Below, one piece after another: positions 16,835 through 25,355 of a stretch of DNA of 64,000 bases. Each line of letters begins with the position of its first letter. The first letter of the stretch is position 1. The position numbers and the translations under genes were made by a program. Origin of the DNA: Caballeronia pedi (GTDB lineage Bacteria; Pseudomonadota; Gammaproteobacteria; Burkholderiales; Burkholderiaceae); contig NZ_FCOE02000040.1 of the NCBI RefSeq assembly GCF_001544915.2, positions 1 to 64,000 of the forward strand, read 5' to 3'. Under the pieces are notes generated by a model that had not been told where the DNA came from, made no database searches, and worked only from the letters and a program-made list of their open reading frames with translations.

Positions 16835-17626
16835 TCACGCGCCCTGTGCGGCAGCACGCCGATAGTAGCGCACGAGCGCCACCGCGACGATCATGCCGAG
16901 CACGAGATACACGGCATCCGCGGCGATGAGCGGCACGAGCCGCGCCTGAAAGAGCGCGGCGGGCAAGCCGACGAGCGCATGCGCGGCGACGAGAAACGCG
17001 AGCGCATGCCGTGAACGCTCGCGCAGCATCTGCCACATCAGCGCGGAAAAGCCGATCTGCAGCACGAACGCGCTGGCACGCTCGACGAGAAAGATGCCCG
17101 CCGACACGGGCGACAGACTCATCAACACCAGATGAATGCGCGCGAGCGCTTCGAGCGGCGCGCTTTCGAAGTGCGCGTCGAGCGTGCCGCGATTGGCGAG
17201 CACCGCATAGACGATCCATTGCACCTGCACGAGCACGCCGACGATCCACGCTTCCGCGCCGCCGTGCCCGATGCCGTAGCCAAGCGCGGGCCCATGACGA
17301 TCGAGCGCGCCCGGCTCACGCGAGATGAGCCATTTCATCGCCAGAAAACGACCGACCTCTTCGCACAGACCGGCCGCGAGCGCGCCATAGATGACGAACA
17401 CCGCGGGATTCATGAGCCACGCCGACGTGAGCGGATTGCTCAGCATGAAGCCGTGCAGCGCGCGTTCGATGACCATCGCGAAGAGCGCGAATACCGCGAT
17501 GCCGAGAATCGCCTCGCGCGGCACGATGGAAAAACGCGGGCGCAGCTTCTTGTACAGCACGATGGGCATCGCTGCGATGATGAGCGTCGCGAGCGCGAGG
17601 CTCAGCAACGTCGAAACACTGACCAT
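16835..17626 (-). CDS. YhfC-family intramembrane protease (glutamic type)
   Basis: This 263-residue membrane protein has about seven to eight hydrophobic segments. It carries the conserved motifs of the YhfC/CPBP-like superfamily in order: CEEVGRFLAMK (about residues 87-97), GIGHGGAEAWIVG (about 117-129) and AAHALVGLPAALFQ (about 213-226). The Glu and His residues in these motifs are the predicted catalytic set, within the inner membrane. The substrate is unknown. The ribosome site AAGGA lies inside the 3' end of the ptxS-like gene: the ATG at 17626 directly abuts that gene's stop, so translation is likely coupled to it. Confidence 0.8.
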   Translation of the reverse strand: MVSVSTLLSLALATLIIAAMPIVLYKKLRPRFSIVPREAILGIAVFALFAMVIERALHGFMLSNPLTSAWLMNPAVFVIYGALAAGLCEEVGRFLAMKWLISREPGALDRHGPALGYGIGHGGAEAWIVGVLVQVQWIVYAVLANRGTLDAHFESAPLEALARIHLVLMSLSPVSAGIFLVERASAFVLQIGFSALMWQMLRERSRHALAFLVAAHALVGLPAALFQARLVPLIAADAVYLVLGMIVAVALVRYYRRAAAQGA

Positions 17627-18706
17627 TCAGATTCCTTGTGATGCGGGTTGAGTCGCGCGTGTCGTGGAGGCGCGCACGACGAGTTCGCCCGGCAGCAGGC
17701 ATTCGCGCGCGGGCATCGCTGCGCCACCGAGCCGTTCGTGGAGAAATTCGACCGCGCGCCGGCCGATATCGTAGGTCGGCTGGCGCACCGTCGTCATGCC
17801 GGCGAGTTGCGCCCATTCCGAATCGTCGATCGACATCAGCGCGACGCTCGCCTGCCAGTCCACGCCATGACGTTCCTTCAGATGCACCGCGACGCGCAGC
17901 GCGACCGGCCCGTTCGCCGCGAAAAGCGCGACGCGCCGGCCCTTCGCTTTCGCGGCCGCGACGCGCGTATCGAGTTCGGCGAGCGCGCTTGCAGCATCGG
18001 CGAGATCGATCACGAGCGTCGAGCCCCTGGCGTCGAGCGCCGCGACGGTCTCGCGAAACGCGGCCTCGCGCAGGCGCCGCGAACTGACGTGCGTGACGGG
18101 CTGAACGATGAAAAGCAGCTCGTCGAAGCCTTCGGCGACGAGATGACGCGTGGCGAGTTGTACGGCGGCGGGGTTATCGAGCCCGACCATATCGGTGATG
18201 AAGCCTTCGACCGAACGATCCACCAGCACGACCGGAATGCCGCCTTGCGCGAAGCCTTGCAGCAGTTCTTCCTTCACACCGAGCGCGTTGACGATCACGC
18301 CTTCGACGCGATACGTCGTCAGCAGTTGCAGGTAGCGCCGCTCCATGTCGATCTCGTTGGCCGCGTGGCAGATGAGCGGCATGTAGCCGAGCGCGTGGCA
18401 CGCGGCTTCGACGCCTTGCAGCACTTCGACGGAATACGGATTCGTGAGATCGGCGAGCAGCATGCCGATCAGGCGGTTGCGGCCGCGCTTGAGGCCGCGC
18501 GCCATCTGATTCGGCCGATAGTCGAGCTTGGCGATGGCCGCTTCGATGCGCTCGCGCAGGTCGGGCGAGAGCACGCTCATCTCGCCGTTCAGATAGCGCG
18601 AGATGCTCGTCTTGCCGGTGCCGGCTTCGCGCGCGACATCGGTGATGGTTGCGCGGCGCGCGCCGAACGTGGCCGGGCGGTTCGTCAGTGTGGGATCGTC
18701 GGACAT
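17627..18706 (-). CDS. ptxS: PtxS-type LacI-family repressor of 2-ketogluconate genes
   Basis: This 359-residue LacI regulator has the helix-turn-helix ITDVAREAGTGKTSISRYLN at about residues 21-40, a hinge helix and a periplasmic-binding-like effector domain. The TGKTSISRYLNGE signature resembles PtxS of Pseudomonas, which represses the ketogluconate operon and is released by 2-ketogluconate. It lies directly downstream of kguE-kguK-kguT-kguD on the same strand. The only matching operator found is the 14-bp palindrome before kguE; none lies before ptxS itself, so it may be expressed from the operon. There is no clear Shine-Dalgarno in front of ATG 18706. The symbol is inferred from gene content. 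Confidence 0.8.
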   Translation of the reverse strand: MSDDPTLTNRPATFGARRATITDVAREAGTGKTSISRYLNGEMSVLSPDLRERIEAAIAKLDYRPNQMARGLKRGRNRLIGMLLADLTNPYSVEVLQGVEAACHALGYMPLICHAANEIDMERRYLQLLTTYRVEGVIVNALGVKEELLQGFAQGGIPVVLVDRSVEGFITDMVGLDNPAAVQLATRHLVAEGFDELLFIVQPVTHVSSRRLREAAFRETVAALDARGSTLVIDLADAASALAELDTRVAAAKAKGRRVALFAANGPVALRVAVHLKERHGVDWQASVALMSIDDSEWAQLAGMTTVRQPTYDIGRRAVEFLHERLGGAAMPARECLLPGELVVRASTTRATQPASQGI

Positions 18707-18810
18707 AGTGGTCGTGGGTTCGCGTTGCGCAGAAAAGCGCCGCGCGATGCTGTCATTATCGTTCTCCTCGCATCGCGCATGTTAGCGCATGCCCGCACGA
18801 CCCCGCGTTT

Positions 18811-19779
18811 TCAGCGCTTCAGGACTTCGCGATTGACGATGTTTTGCGTGAGCGTGCCGTCCAGTGCGCCGACGAGATTTTCCGCGGCGTTGCGCGCCAT
18901 TGCGTGACGCGTTTCGTGCGTGGCCGAGCCGATGTGCGGCAGCGCGACGACGTTGTTCATCGCGAGCAGCGGCGAATCGGCGGGCAGCGGTTCCTGTTCG
19001 AACACGTCGAGGCCGGCGCCGCGAATCGTGCCGTTCTTCAGCGCTTCGATGAGCGCGGCTTCATCGACGGTCGGTCCGCGCGATGCGTTGATCAGGATCG
19101 CGCTTCGCTTCATCTTCTTCAGCTCATTCGCGCCGATGAGGCCGTGCGTTTCGGGCGTCAGCGGCACTTGCAGGCACACGAAGTCGGATTGCGCGAGGAG
19201 TTCATCCAGTTCGACGCGCTTCGCGCCGTATTCTTTTTCCGCCTGCTCGTTCGGACTGCGGTTCGTGTAGAGCACGTTCATGCGAAAGCCGAGCGCCGCA
19301 CGGCGCGCGACCGCCCCGCCGATGCGCCCCAGCCCGACGATGCCGAGCGTCTTGCCTTGCACGTCGACGCCAAATTGCGCCTCGCCGATGCTCGCGTTCC
19401 AGTTGCCTTGCTTCACCCATTCGGCAAGTTCGACGACGCGGCGCGCGCTGGCGAGGATCAGTGCGAAGACAGTGTCGGCGGTGGATTCGGTGAGGACATC
19501 GGGAGTGTGGGTCAGGATGATGCCGCGGCGCGTGAGGTCTTCTACGTCGAACTGGTCGAAGCCGACTGAGATCGTCGAGAGGGCTTTCAGGTTTTTTGCG
19601 CCTTCGATCATGGCGGGGGTGATTCTTATGCTCGCGCCGATGGCTCCGTTGGCTTCCTTCAGTGCTTCGATGAAGGTTGCTTCATCTCTTGGATCGACGT
19701 TCAGTACTTCTGCATGCTCGCGCAGGTATGCTTCCACGTCGGGGGGTAACATCTTGTAGGCTACGATTTTGTGGGTCAT
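18811..19779 (-). CDS. kguD: 2-ketogluconate 6-phosphate reductase (D-2-hydroxyacid dehydrogenase family)
   Basis: This 322-residue NAD(P)-dependent D-2-hydroxyacid dehydrogenase carries the nucleotide-binding motif LGIVGLGRIGGAVA at about residues 148-161. The catalytic Arg lies in INASRGP, the Glu in FEQEPL and the His in ALPHIGSAT. In the kgu pathway the enzyme reduces 2-keto-6-phosphogluconate to 6-phosphogluconate, feeding the Entner-Doudoroff route. The start at 19779 (MTHKIVAYK) is preferred over an upstream in-frame ATG at 19833, because that extension would be encoded within the repeat remnant. The gene lies between kguT and ptxS. A glyoxylate/hydroxypyruvate reductase role would be the alternative if the context is ignored. 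Confidence 0.85.
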   Translation of the reverse strand: MTHKIVAYKMLPPDVEAYLREHAEVLNVDPRDEATFIEALKEANGAIGASIRITPAMIEGAKNLKALSTISVGFDQFDVEDLTRRGIILTHTPDVLTESTADTVFALILASARRVVELAEWVKQGNWNASIGEAQFGVDVQGKTLGIVGLGRIGGAVARRAALGFRMNVLYTNRSPNEQAEKEYGAKRVELDELLAQSDFVCLQVPLTPETHGLIGANELKKMKRSAILINASRGPTVDEAALIEALKNGTIRGAGLDVFEQEPLPADSPLLAMNNVVALPHIGSATHETRHAMARNAAENLVGALDGTLTQNIVNREVLKR

Positions 19780-19782
19780 TTT

Positions 19783-19877
19783 GGTTTGCTTGGGCTTCTG
19801 TGGAATCCTGAGTTCGTGTTGGTCTATCAGCACAGGGGCAACGCTAACAAACCAACACCCTAACGGGATCCGGCGAA
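19783..19877. repeat. Internally deleted copy of the large palindromic repeat
   Basis: This copy keeps both ends of the element at 8320-8957 and lacks the middle. GGAATCCTG, then TTCGTGTTGGTCTAT, match the left end of the long copy (8342-8366). At about 19830 the sequence jumps directly to CACAGGGGCAACGCTAA, which matches the right end (8911-8927), followed by ACCAACAC and the flank CGGCGAAA. More than 500 bases are therefore missing. It occupies almost the whole gap between kguT and kguD. Confidence 0.8.
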
Positions 19878-19882
19878 AAAAA

Positions 19883-21163
19883 TCAAGACCTCACGACCAC
19901 GCCAGCCCCCACCGCAGCCTGCGGCCGAACCGCCAAAGTAAGCCACACAGCAAGCAACAAAGCCACGCTCATGAACACGTAAGAGGCCGACGGCGACCCC
20001 GTCGCCCCATTCAGATAGCCAACGAAATACGACCCGACGAACGACCCCAACGCCCCCATGCTGTTGATGAGCGCCATCGCTCCACCCGCGACGTTCTTCG
20101 GCAAAAGCTCCGGCACGATCGCAAAGAACGGCCCATACGGCGCATACATCGCCGCCCCCGCAATGACGAGCAGCGTATAGGAAGCCCAGAAGTTGGTCGA
20201 GCCGAGCAGATACGATCCCGCGAACGCCACCGCGCCGATCAGCAGAAACGGCCATACGAATGCCTTGCGCGCCTGCAGCTTGTCCGACGCCCACGACGCC
20301 AGCAGCATCGCGATGGTGGCGGCGAGATACGGCACCGCCGACAGCCAGCCCGTCTCGACCATTCCGAGCGTCGAACCGTTCTTCAGAATCGACGGCAGCC
20401 ACAGCACGAAACCATACACGCCGATGCTCCAGCAGAAATACTGCGCGCACAGCTTGATCACCGCCGGCGACTTGAACGCCTCGCGATAGTTCTTCACCGG
20501 CTTGATCGCGGCCTGTTCGGCGCGCAGGGTCGCATCGAGATCGTTCTTCTCCTGGTCCGTCAGCCACTTCACCTGCGCCGGCTTGTCCTTCACGATGAAC
20601 CACCAGATCACCGCCCACACGACCGCCGGCAACCCTTCCGCAATGAACATGTGGCGCCAGCCGAACGAATTCACCAGATAGCCCGACACGACCGACATCC
20701 ACAGCACCGTCACCGGATTGCCGAGAATCAGGAACGTGTTCGCGCGCGATCGCTCGGATTTCGTGAACCAGTTCGCGATGAAGACGAGCATCGCCGGCAT
20801 CACCGCGGCCTCGACGACGCCGAGCACGAAGCGGATCGCCATCAGCGACGGAATGTTGCTCACCATGCCCGTGAGCGTCGCGCATCCGCCCCACAGGATC
20901 AGGCTCCAGAACACGAGCTTCTTCACGCTGCGGCGCTCGGCATAGATCGCGCCCGGAATCTGGAAGAAGAAGTAGCCGAGGAAGAACAGCGCGCCGATCA
21001 GCGACGACAGCCCCTTGCCGATGCCGAGATCGTGATTGATGCCCGCGGCCGCGGCAAAGCCGTAGTTGGCGCGGTCGAGATACGCGAGGCTGTACGTGAT
21101 GAAAACGATCGGCATGATCGCCCACCAGCGGCGCGCCGCAAGCTTGGGAGTCGTGGATTGCAT
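19883..21163 (-). CDS. kguT: 2-ketogluconate transporter, MFS anion:cation symporter family
   Basis: This protein of about 426 residues has twelve predicted membrane helices. The N-terminal region ITYSLAYLDRANYGFA is the hallmark of the MFS phthalate/tartrate/ketogluconate branch, and ATLTGMVSNIPSLMAIRFVLG is its typical helix-4 region. It is expected to import 2-ketogluconate with protons across the inner membrane. The start at 21163 has GGAGA upstream; the in-frame ATG at 21181 has poorer spacing. It follows kguK by 45 bases. The function comes from family plus operon context. Confidence 0.85.
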   Translation of the reverse strand: MQSTTPKLAARRWWAIMPIVFITYSLAYLDRANYGFAAAAGINHDLGIGKGLSSLIGALFFLGYFFFQIPGAIYAERRSVKKLVFWSLILWGGCATLTGMVSNIPSLMAIRFVLGVVEAAVMPAMLVFIANWFTKSERSRANTFLILGNPVTVLWMSVVSGYLVNSFGWRHMFIAEGLPAVVWAVIWWFIVKDKPAQVKWLTDQEKNDLDATLRAEQAAIKPVKNYREAFKSPAVIKLCAQYFCWSIGVYGFVLWLPSILKNGSTLGMVETGWLSAVPYLAATIAMLLASWASDKLQARKAFVWPFLLIGAVAFAGSYLLGSTNFWASYTLLVIAGAAMYAPYGPFFAIVPELLPKNVAGGAMALINSMGALGSFVGSYFVGYLNGATGSPSASYVFMSVALLLAVWLTLAVRPQAAVGAGVVVRS

Positions 21164-21208
21164 GGTTGTCTCCGAACGCAATTCGGTTGAGTCTTTCGGT
21201 TGCTGGCT

Positions 21209-22210
21209 TCAGGCCAGATCGAACGCGGCTTTGGCCGTCTTGTCGTTGGAATCCTGTACTTCGAGCAGGTCGAGCGCGGCGCGCGTCGGCAGTCCTTCGC
21301 TGTCGCCGATCACCTGAATCGCCAGCGCGCCGATGCGGTTGCCACGCGCGATCGCATGGCGCACGTCGCGCCCTTCGAGCAGCGCGCTGACGACGCCGAC
21401 CGCGAAGCCATCACCCGCGCCGACCGTATCGACGACATCGACGACCGGCACGCCCGGCACGATGCCCGCATCGCCGTCCGCCGTGCGGAAGTACGCGCCG
21501 TGCGCGCCCAGCTTCACGACGACGCCCTTCGCGCCCCGGTCGAGGTAGAACGCGGCGATATCTTCCGGCTTCGCGTAGCCCGTGAGCGTCAGGCCCTCGG
21601 ACACGCCCGGCAACACCCAGTCGGCGAGCGCGGCGAGCGCGTTGAGCGCTTCGGCCATCGCCTCGCGCGACGGCCAGAGCGTCGGGCGCAGGTTCGGATC
21701 GAACGAGATGGTCTTACCTGCGGCACGCATTTCGCGGGCCATGTGAAACGCGAGTTCGCGCGAGGTCGCGGAAATCGCGGGCGCGACGCCCGTCAGATGC
21801 AGATGACGCGCGCCGAGCACGTAGTCGGCGGCGTAATCGTCGAGCGAAAGGTGGCTCGCGGCCGAACCCTTGCGGAAGTATTCGACCGCCGGATCGCTGC
21901 CGTCCTCGCACTTGCCCTTGAGCTGAAAGCCGGTCGGAAAACGCTCGTCGATCGTGACGCGGCGCGCGTCGATGCCCTCGGCGGCGAGCACGTCCAGCAC
22001 GTAACGCCCGAATGAATCGTTGCCGACGCGGCTCATCCAGCCCACCTTGAAGCCGAGCCGCGACAGGCCGATCGCGACGTTCAGGTCCGCGCCCGCGACG
22101 CGCTTGGTGAATTGACCGGCCTTCGCGAGATCGCCGGTGACGGCCGCGACGAACATCGTCATCGCTTCGCCGTAGGTGACGACGTCGAGAGCTTCAGGCT
22201 TGGCTTGCAT
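21209..22210 (-). CDS. kguK: 2-ketogluconate kinase (PfkB family)
   Basis: This 333-residue ribokinase/PfkB kinase has signature 1 near the N-terminus (GADLNVAIGLSRLG) and the C-terminal ATP-site signature DTVGAGDGFAVGVVSALLEG with the catalytic Asp in GAGDGF. It should phosphorylate 2-ketogluconate at the 6-position after uptake by KguT. The start at 22210 has AAAGGA upstream. The PfkB fold alone does not separate it from 2-keto-3-deoxygluconate kinase; the neighbouring kguE, kguT, kguD and ptxS genes decide the call. A second PfkB kinase lies at 59840-60763. Confidence 0.82.
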   Translation of the reverse strand: MQAKPEALDVVTYGEAMTMFVAAVTGDLAKAGQFTKRVAGADLNVAIGLSRLGFKVGWMSRVGNDSFGRYVLDVLAAEGIDARRVTIDERFPTGFQLKGKCEDGSDPAVEYFRKGSAASHLSLDDYAADYVLGARHLHLTGVAPAISATSRELAFHMAREMRAAGKTISFDPNLRPTLWPSREAMAEALNALAALADWVLPGVSEGLTLTGYAKPEDIAAFYLDRGAKGVVVKLGAHGAYFRTADGDAGIVPGVPVVDVVDTVGAGDGFAVGVVSALLEGRDVRHAIARGNRIGALAIQVIGDSEGLPTRAALDLLEVQDSNDKTAKAAFDLA

Positions 22211-22265
22211 GTCGGGTCCTTTGCAGATGAATGCTGAATGCAAAATGCTTAATTCAAAATGCCGC

Positions 22266-23081
22266 TCAAAATGCCGAGATGCGCGCGACCTGGCGTGCGG
22301 CGTCGGCGTCGAGCGAGACATCGGCGGCGGGGATGAACGGATATTCGATGCCGCGCGGCACATCGCCCGGCAAATGCGCAAGCAGCGTCGCGAAACGCGC
22401 GTCGCCGTTCGCGGGCGCGGCGGCGAAACGGCGCGCGCCCTCGCCCATCACCGCCTTGCAATGCACATAGGCCACATGCGGCGCGAGGCGCTTCGCGGCG
22501 TCGAGCGGGTCCTGTTCGGCCCAGTGCCAGTTGCCGGTGTCGAACGTCATCGCGAGGCCGCTTCCTGCCGGCAGCGCGGCGAAAAGCGCGTCGAACGCGC
22601 CGATGGAGCCGCCCGCCTTCGGTTGCCCGTTTTCCACGACGACGCGTGCCTTCGACGCCGCGATTGCCGTCATCAGGCGATCGAGCGTGGCCGGATCGGT
22701 CGTGACGCTGCTCGCAGTGCCACCCAATTGCAGCTTCACGATGCGCGCGCCGAGCGCCGCTGCTTCGTCGATGGCGAGCCGAAGCGCGTCGGCATCGAGC
22801 GCGCCGTCGTCGCGGAACAGCGCGGCGGGCGTCGAATACACGGCCCACAAGCCCTGCGCGCGGATACGTTCGCCTAGTTGCGCCAACGCTTCCAGGTCTG
22901 CATCGGCATCGCTTGCGAACAACTCGCGGCGCACCTCGAAGCCATCCGCGCCCGCGCGCGCCGCAGCGGCAGCCCATACGGCGTGGCCATCGCGCCGGAT
23001 CGCATCCGCGCCGAACGCGCTCGCGACGATCACGACTTCGGCGCCCTTCTGATCGATCTCGGAAATCGGGTTTGCTTGCAT
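22266..23081 (-). CDS. kguE: KguE: TIM-barrel sugar isomerase/epimerase-like protein
   Basis: This 271-residue xylose-isomerase-like TIM barrel contains the expected metal-site segments VVVENGQPK and MTFDTGNWHW and the late VAYVHCK strand. It is the first gene of the kgu operon. Its exact step in ketogluconate use is not settled, although it is regularly found with kguKTD. It is cytosolic with no signal peptide. The operator palindrome lies 31 bases upstream of the ATG at 23081. There is no strong Shine-Dalgarno. The gap to kguK (22211-22265) is short and rich in the repeated word AAAATGC. Confidence 0.82.
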   Translation of the reverse strand: MQANPISEIDQKGAEVVIVASAFGADAIRRDGHAVWAAAAARAGADGFEVRRELFASDADADLEALAQLGERIRAQGLWAVYSTPAALFRDDGALDADALRLAIDEAAALGARIVKLQLGGTASSVTTDPATLDRLMTAIAASKARVVVENGQPKAGGSIGAFDALFAALPAGSGLAMTFDTGNWHWAEQDPLDAAKRLAPHVAYVHCKAVMGEGARRFAAAPANGDARFATLLAHLPGDVPRGIEYPFIPAADVSLDADAARQVARISAF

Positions 23082-23111
23082 CGGGTATCAGTTTCGGTCC
23101 CAAAATCGCCT

Positions 23112-23125
23112 TGGAACCGGTTCCA
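23112..23125. promoter_or_regulatory. Operator palindrome for PtxS in front of kguE
   Basis: TGGAACCGGTTCCA is a perfect 14-bp palindrome with the central CG expected of LacI-family operators. It differs by one base per half from the TGAAACCGGTTTCA site I recall for Pseudomonas PtxS. It lies 31 bases before the kguE start, next to a possible -35 (TTGAAA, minus strand, about 23136-23141), so repressor binding would block the promoter. Confidence 0.75.
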
Positions 23126-23213
23126 TAAATGTTTTTCAAAAAGGACGCCGCAGCGCCCGTGTTGAGAACGAATGGTGCGTCAGACCGCTATCGACGCGCC
23201 ATAGTGGAATTCC

Positions 23214-24104
23214 CTAGCCGAGCAAACCCGGCTCTTCGCACAATTCGAGGAAACGCGCCGCAACGCGCGAAGGTGTCGCCGCGTGCGGCAGCAGGATCGA
23301 AAACCGTCGCGTGAGGGGCTGCGGCGCGATGCGCATGCGCTGCAACGCGCTGTCCTCGTGCCGGATCGACATCGCCGAAACGAAGCCGATGCCCATGCCC
23401 GCGCGCACCGCTTCCTTCACGCCCTCCACGCCCGCGATTTCGATCGCGACGCGCATGGGCGCGTCGCTCTCGGCGAACGCGCGCTCGATGATCTGCCGCA
23501 CGCCCGAGCCCGGCTCGCGCAGCACGAGGGGATGCTCGCTCAACGCTTCCAACGTGACCGAATCGCCGCTGCCCGCGAGCGGGTGGCCGTTCGGCAGGAT
23601 TGCGACGATCTCGTCCTCGCGCCATGACGTAACCGTCGTGCCGAGCGGCAGATCGCCGCCGGGCGAGCCTTCGACCAGCGCGATATCCAGCGAACCGAGC
23701 GCCGCGACGATATCGGCCGTATTGCCGTCGATGGTCGTCACGACGACTTCCGGAAAACGCTTGTGAAACGCCGCGATCAGATATGGCAGCAGATAGCTCG
23801 CGGGCGTCGTGCTCGCGCCGATCCGCAGCGTGCCGCGCTCCAGTCCGCGCAATGCATCCCGCAGCGCATGCGCCGCGCGGAAGGTTTCGCGCAGTCGCTC
23901 CGCATGGCCGAGCAACTGTTCACCGGCGGCGGTCAGACGCACGCCGCGGCCGTCGCGCTGATATAGCGGCTCGCCGAATTCCTCCTGCAGCAGCCGCAAC
24001 TGGCCCGACACGGCTGGCTGCGACAGATGCAGCGCCACCGCAGCCCGGCTGATGTTGCCGTGCTCCGCGACTGTTGCGAAAGTTATCAGTTGTTCCGGGG
24101 TCAT
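23214..24104 (-). CDS. LysR-family regulator (CysB/YeiE-like) of the sulfite module
   Basis: This 296-residue protein has the LysR helix-turn-helix GNISRAAVALHLSQPAVSGQ at about residues 16-35. Its effector domain contains TLRIGASTTPASYLLP and LREPGSGVRQIIERAF, the latter typical of the CbbR/YeiE subgroup. It is divergent from the YeiH-family exporter and the soeABC genes, so it probably senses sulfite or a sulfur intermediate and activates them. YeiE-YeiH pairs are a known arrangement in other proteobacteria. The start at 24104 is the only reasonable one. Confidence 0.88.
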   Translation of the reverse strand: MTPEQLITFATVAEHGNISRAAVALHLSQPAVSGQLRLLQEEFGEPLYQRDGRGVRLTAAGEQLLGHAERLRETFRAAHALRDALRGLERGTLRIGASTTPASYLLPYLIAAFHKRFPEVVVTTIDGNTADIVAALGSLDIALVEGSPGGDLPLGTTVTSWREDEIVAILPNGHPLAGSGDSVTLEALSEHPLVLREPGSGVRQIIERAFAESDAPMRVAIEIAGVEGVKEAVRAGMGIGFVSAMSIRHEDSALQRMRIAPQPLTRRFSILLPHAATPSRVAARFLELCEEPGLLG

Positions 24105-24159
24105 CTGTCGTAAGTATCACTTTAGCCGATACATGACATTCTAAATCACGATTTTTCAT

Positions 24160-24176
24160 ATTCATATATCGAGAAT
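24160..24176. promoter_or_regulatory. Candidate LysR box between the regulator and yeiH-like gene
   Basis: ATTC-N9-GAAT at 24160-24176 contains the T-N11-A core of LysR-type operators. It lies in the AT-rich divergent region (24105-24220) between the LysR gene and the exporter. It is the best dyad in this interval. Confidence 0.35.
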
Positions 24177-24220
24177 AGGATTAGCCCATCGACGTATCCA
24201 ACTTACCAACGGGTTCCCTC

Positions 24221-25285
24221 ATGTCCACGCTTCAGTCCGCCCGCCCTCTCGCGCCAGCCGCGTCCTCCACGCGAGGACAGCTCAACGGCATTCTTTTCGT
24301 CGCGTTGTTCGCCGCAGCGGTCACGCGGCTCGCCTCCCTGCCCGCCATCGCCGGACTGGGGATCAGTCCGCTGATCGTCGGCATCGTCGCGGGTGCGATC
24401 TACGGTAACGCGCTGCGCCACGGCATGCCCGATAGCTGGGCCGCCGGCGTCAACTTCTCCGCGCGCAAACTCCTGCGCATCGCGGTTGCGTTCTTCGGAC
24501 TGCGGGTGAGTCTGCAGGAAATTGCGCAAGTCGGCGTGTCGGGTTTCACGGTGTCGGTGCTGGTGGTTGTCAGCACGCTCGTGATCGGCACGTGGGCCGG
24601 CATGAAACTCATGAAGCTCGATCGCGACACGGCGCTCCTCACGGCGGCCGGCAGCGCGATCTGCGGCGCGGCCGCGGTGCTCGCCTTCGAATCGACCTTG
24701 CAATCGAAGCCGCACAAGAGCGCGATGGCCGTCGGCAGCGTCGTGCTGTTCGGCACGCTCTCGATGTTCCTCTACCCGCTCGCGCTCAACGCCGGCTGGC
24801 TGCATCTCGATACGCTCGGCGCGGGCCTGTTTTTCGGCGGCACCATCCACGAAGTGGCGCAGGTCGTCGGCGCGGCGAGCAATGTGAGCCCGGAGGCGAC
24901 GCACATCGCTACCATCGTCAAGATGACGCGCGTGATGCTGCTGGTTCCGGTGCTGCTCGTGATCGGCTTCTGGATCAACCGTTCGCGTGCCGGCGATGCG
25001 GCGCAAGGCAAAGGCAAGATCGCGGTGCCCTGGTTCGCGCTCGGCTTTCTCGCGCTCGTCATCGTGAATTCGCTGCACGTGCTGCCCGATACCGCAACGA
25101 GCACGATCAACATGCTCGACACCTTCGCCCTCACGATGGCCATGACCGCGCTCGGCATGGAAACGCGCATCGCGCAGATTCGCGAAGCCGGCCCGCGTGC
25201 TCTTGCCACTGGCGCGATCCTGTATGTGTGGCTGATCGGCGGCGGCCTGGCGATCACACTCGGCGTCGAAAAGCTGTTCGGCTGA
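24221..25285 (+). CDS. YeiH/YadS-type putative sulfate (sulfite) exporter family protein
   Basis: This 354-residue integral membrane protein has about ten hydrophobic segments and the UPF0324/YeiH family features: LGISPLIVGIVAGAIYGN near the N-terminus, AGSAICGAAAVLAFE in the middle, and GTIHEVAQVVGAA, the most conserved motif. Family members are predicted to export sulfate or another small anion. Here the gene sits 70 bases before soeABC and divergent from a LysR gene. That supports a role in exporting sulfite, or the sulfate made by SoeABC, at the inner membrane. The Shine-Dalgarno is weak. Confidence 0.82.
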   Translation: MSTLQSARPLAPAASSTRGQLNGILFVALFAAAVTRLASLPAIAGLGISPLIVGIVAGAIYGNALRHGMPDSWAAGVNFSARKLLRIAVAFFGLRVSLQEIAQVGVSGFTVSVLVVVSTLVIGTWAGMKLMKLDRDTALLTAAGSAICGAAAVLAFESTLQSKPHKSAMAVGSVVLFGTLSMFLYPLALNAGWLHLDTLGAGLFFGGTIHEVAQVVGAASNVSPEATHIATIVKMTRVMLLVPVLLVIGFWINRSRAGDAAQGKGKIAVPWFALGFLALVIVNSLHVLPDTATSTINMLDTFALTMAMTALGMETRIAQIREAGPRALATGAILYVWLIGGGLAITLGVEKLFG

Positions 25286-25355
25286 CCGATGCCTTGAAGT
25301 AGCAAATCGCGCGAGACGTCCCCTCTCGCGCGAAATCGTTTTTGAAGGAGCACTC

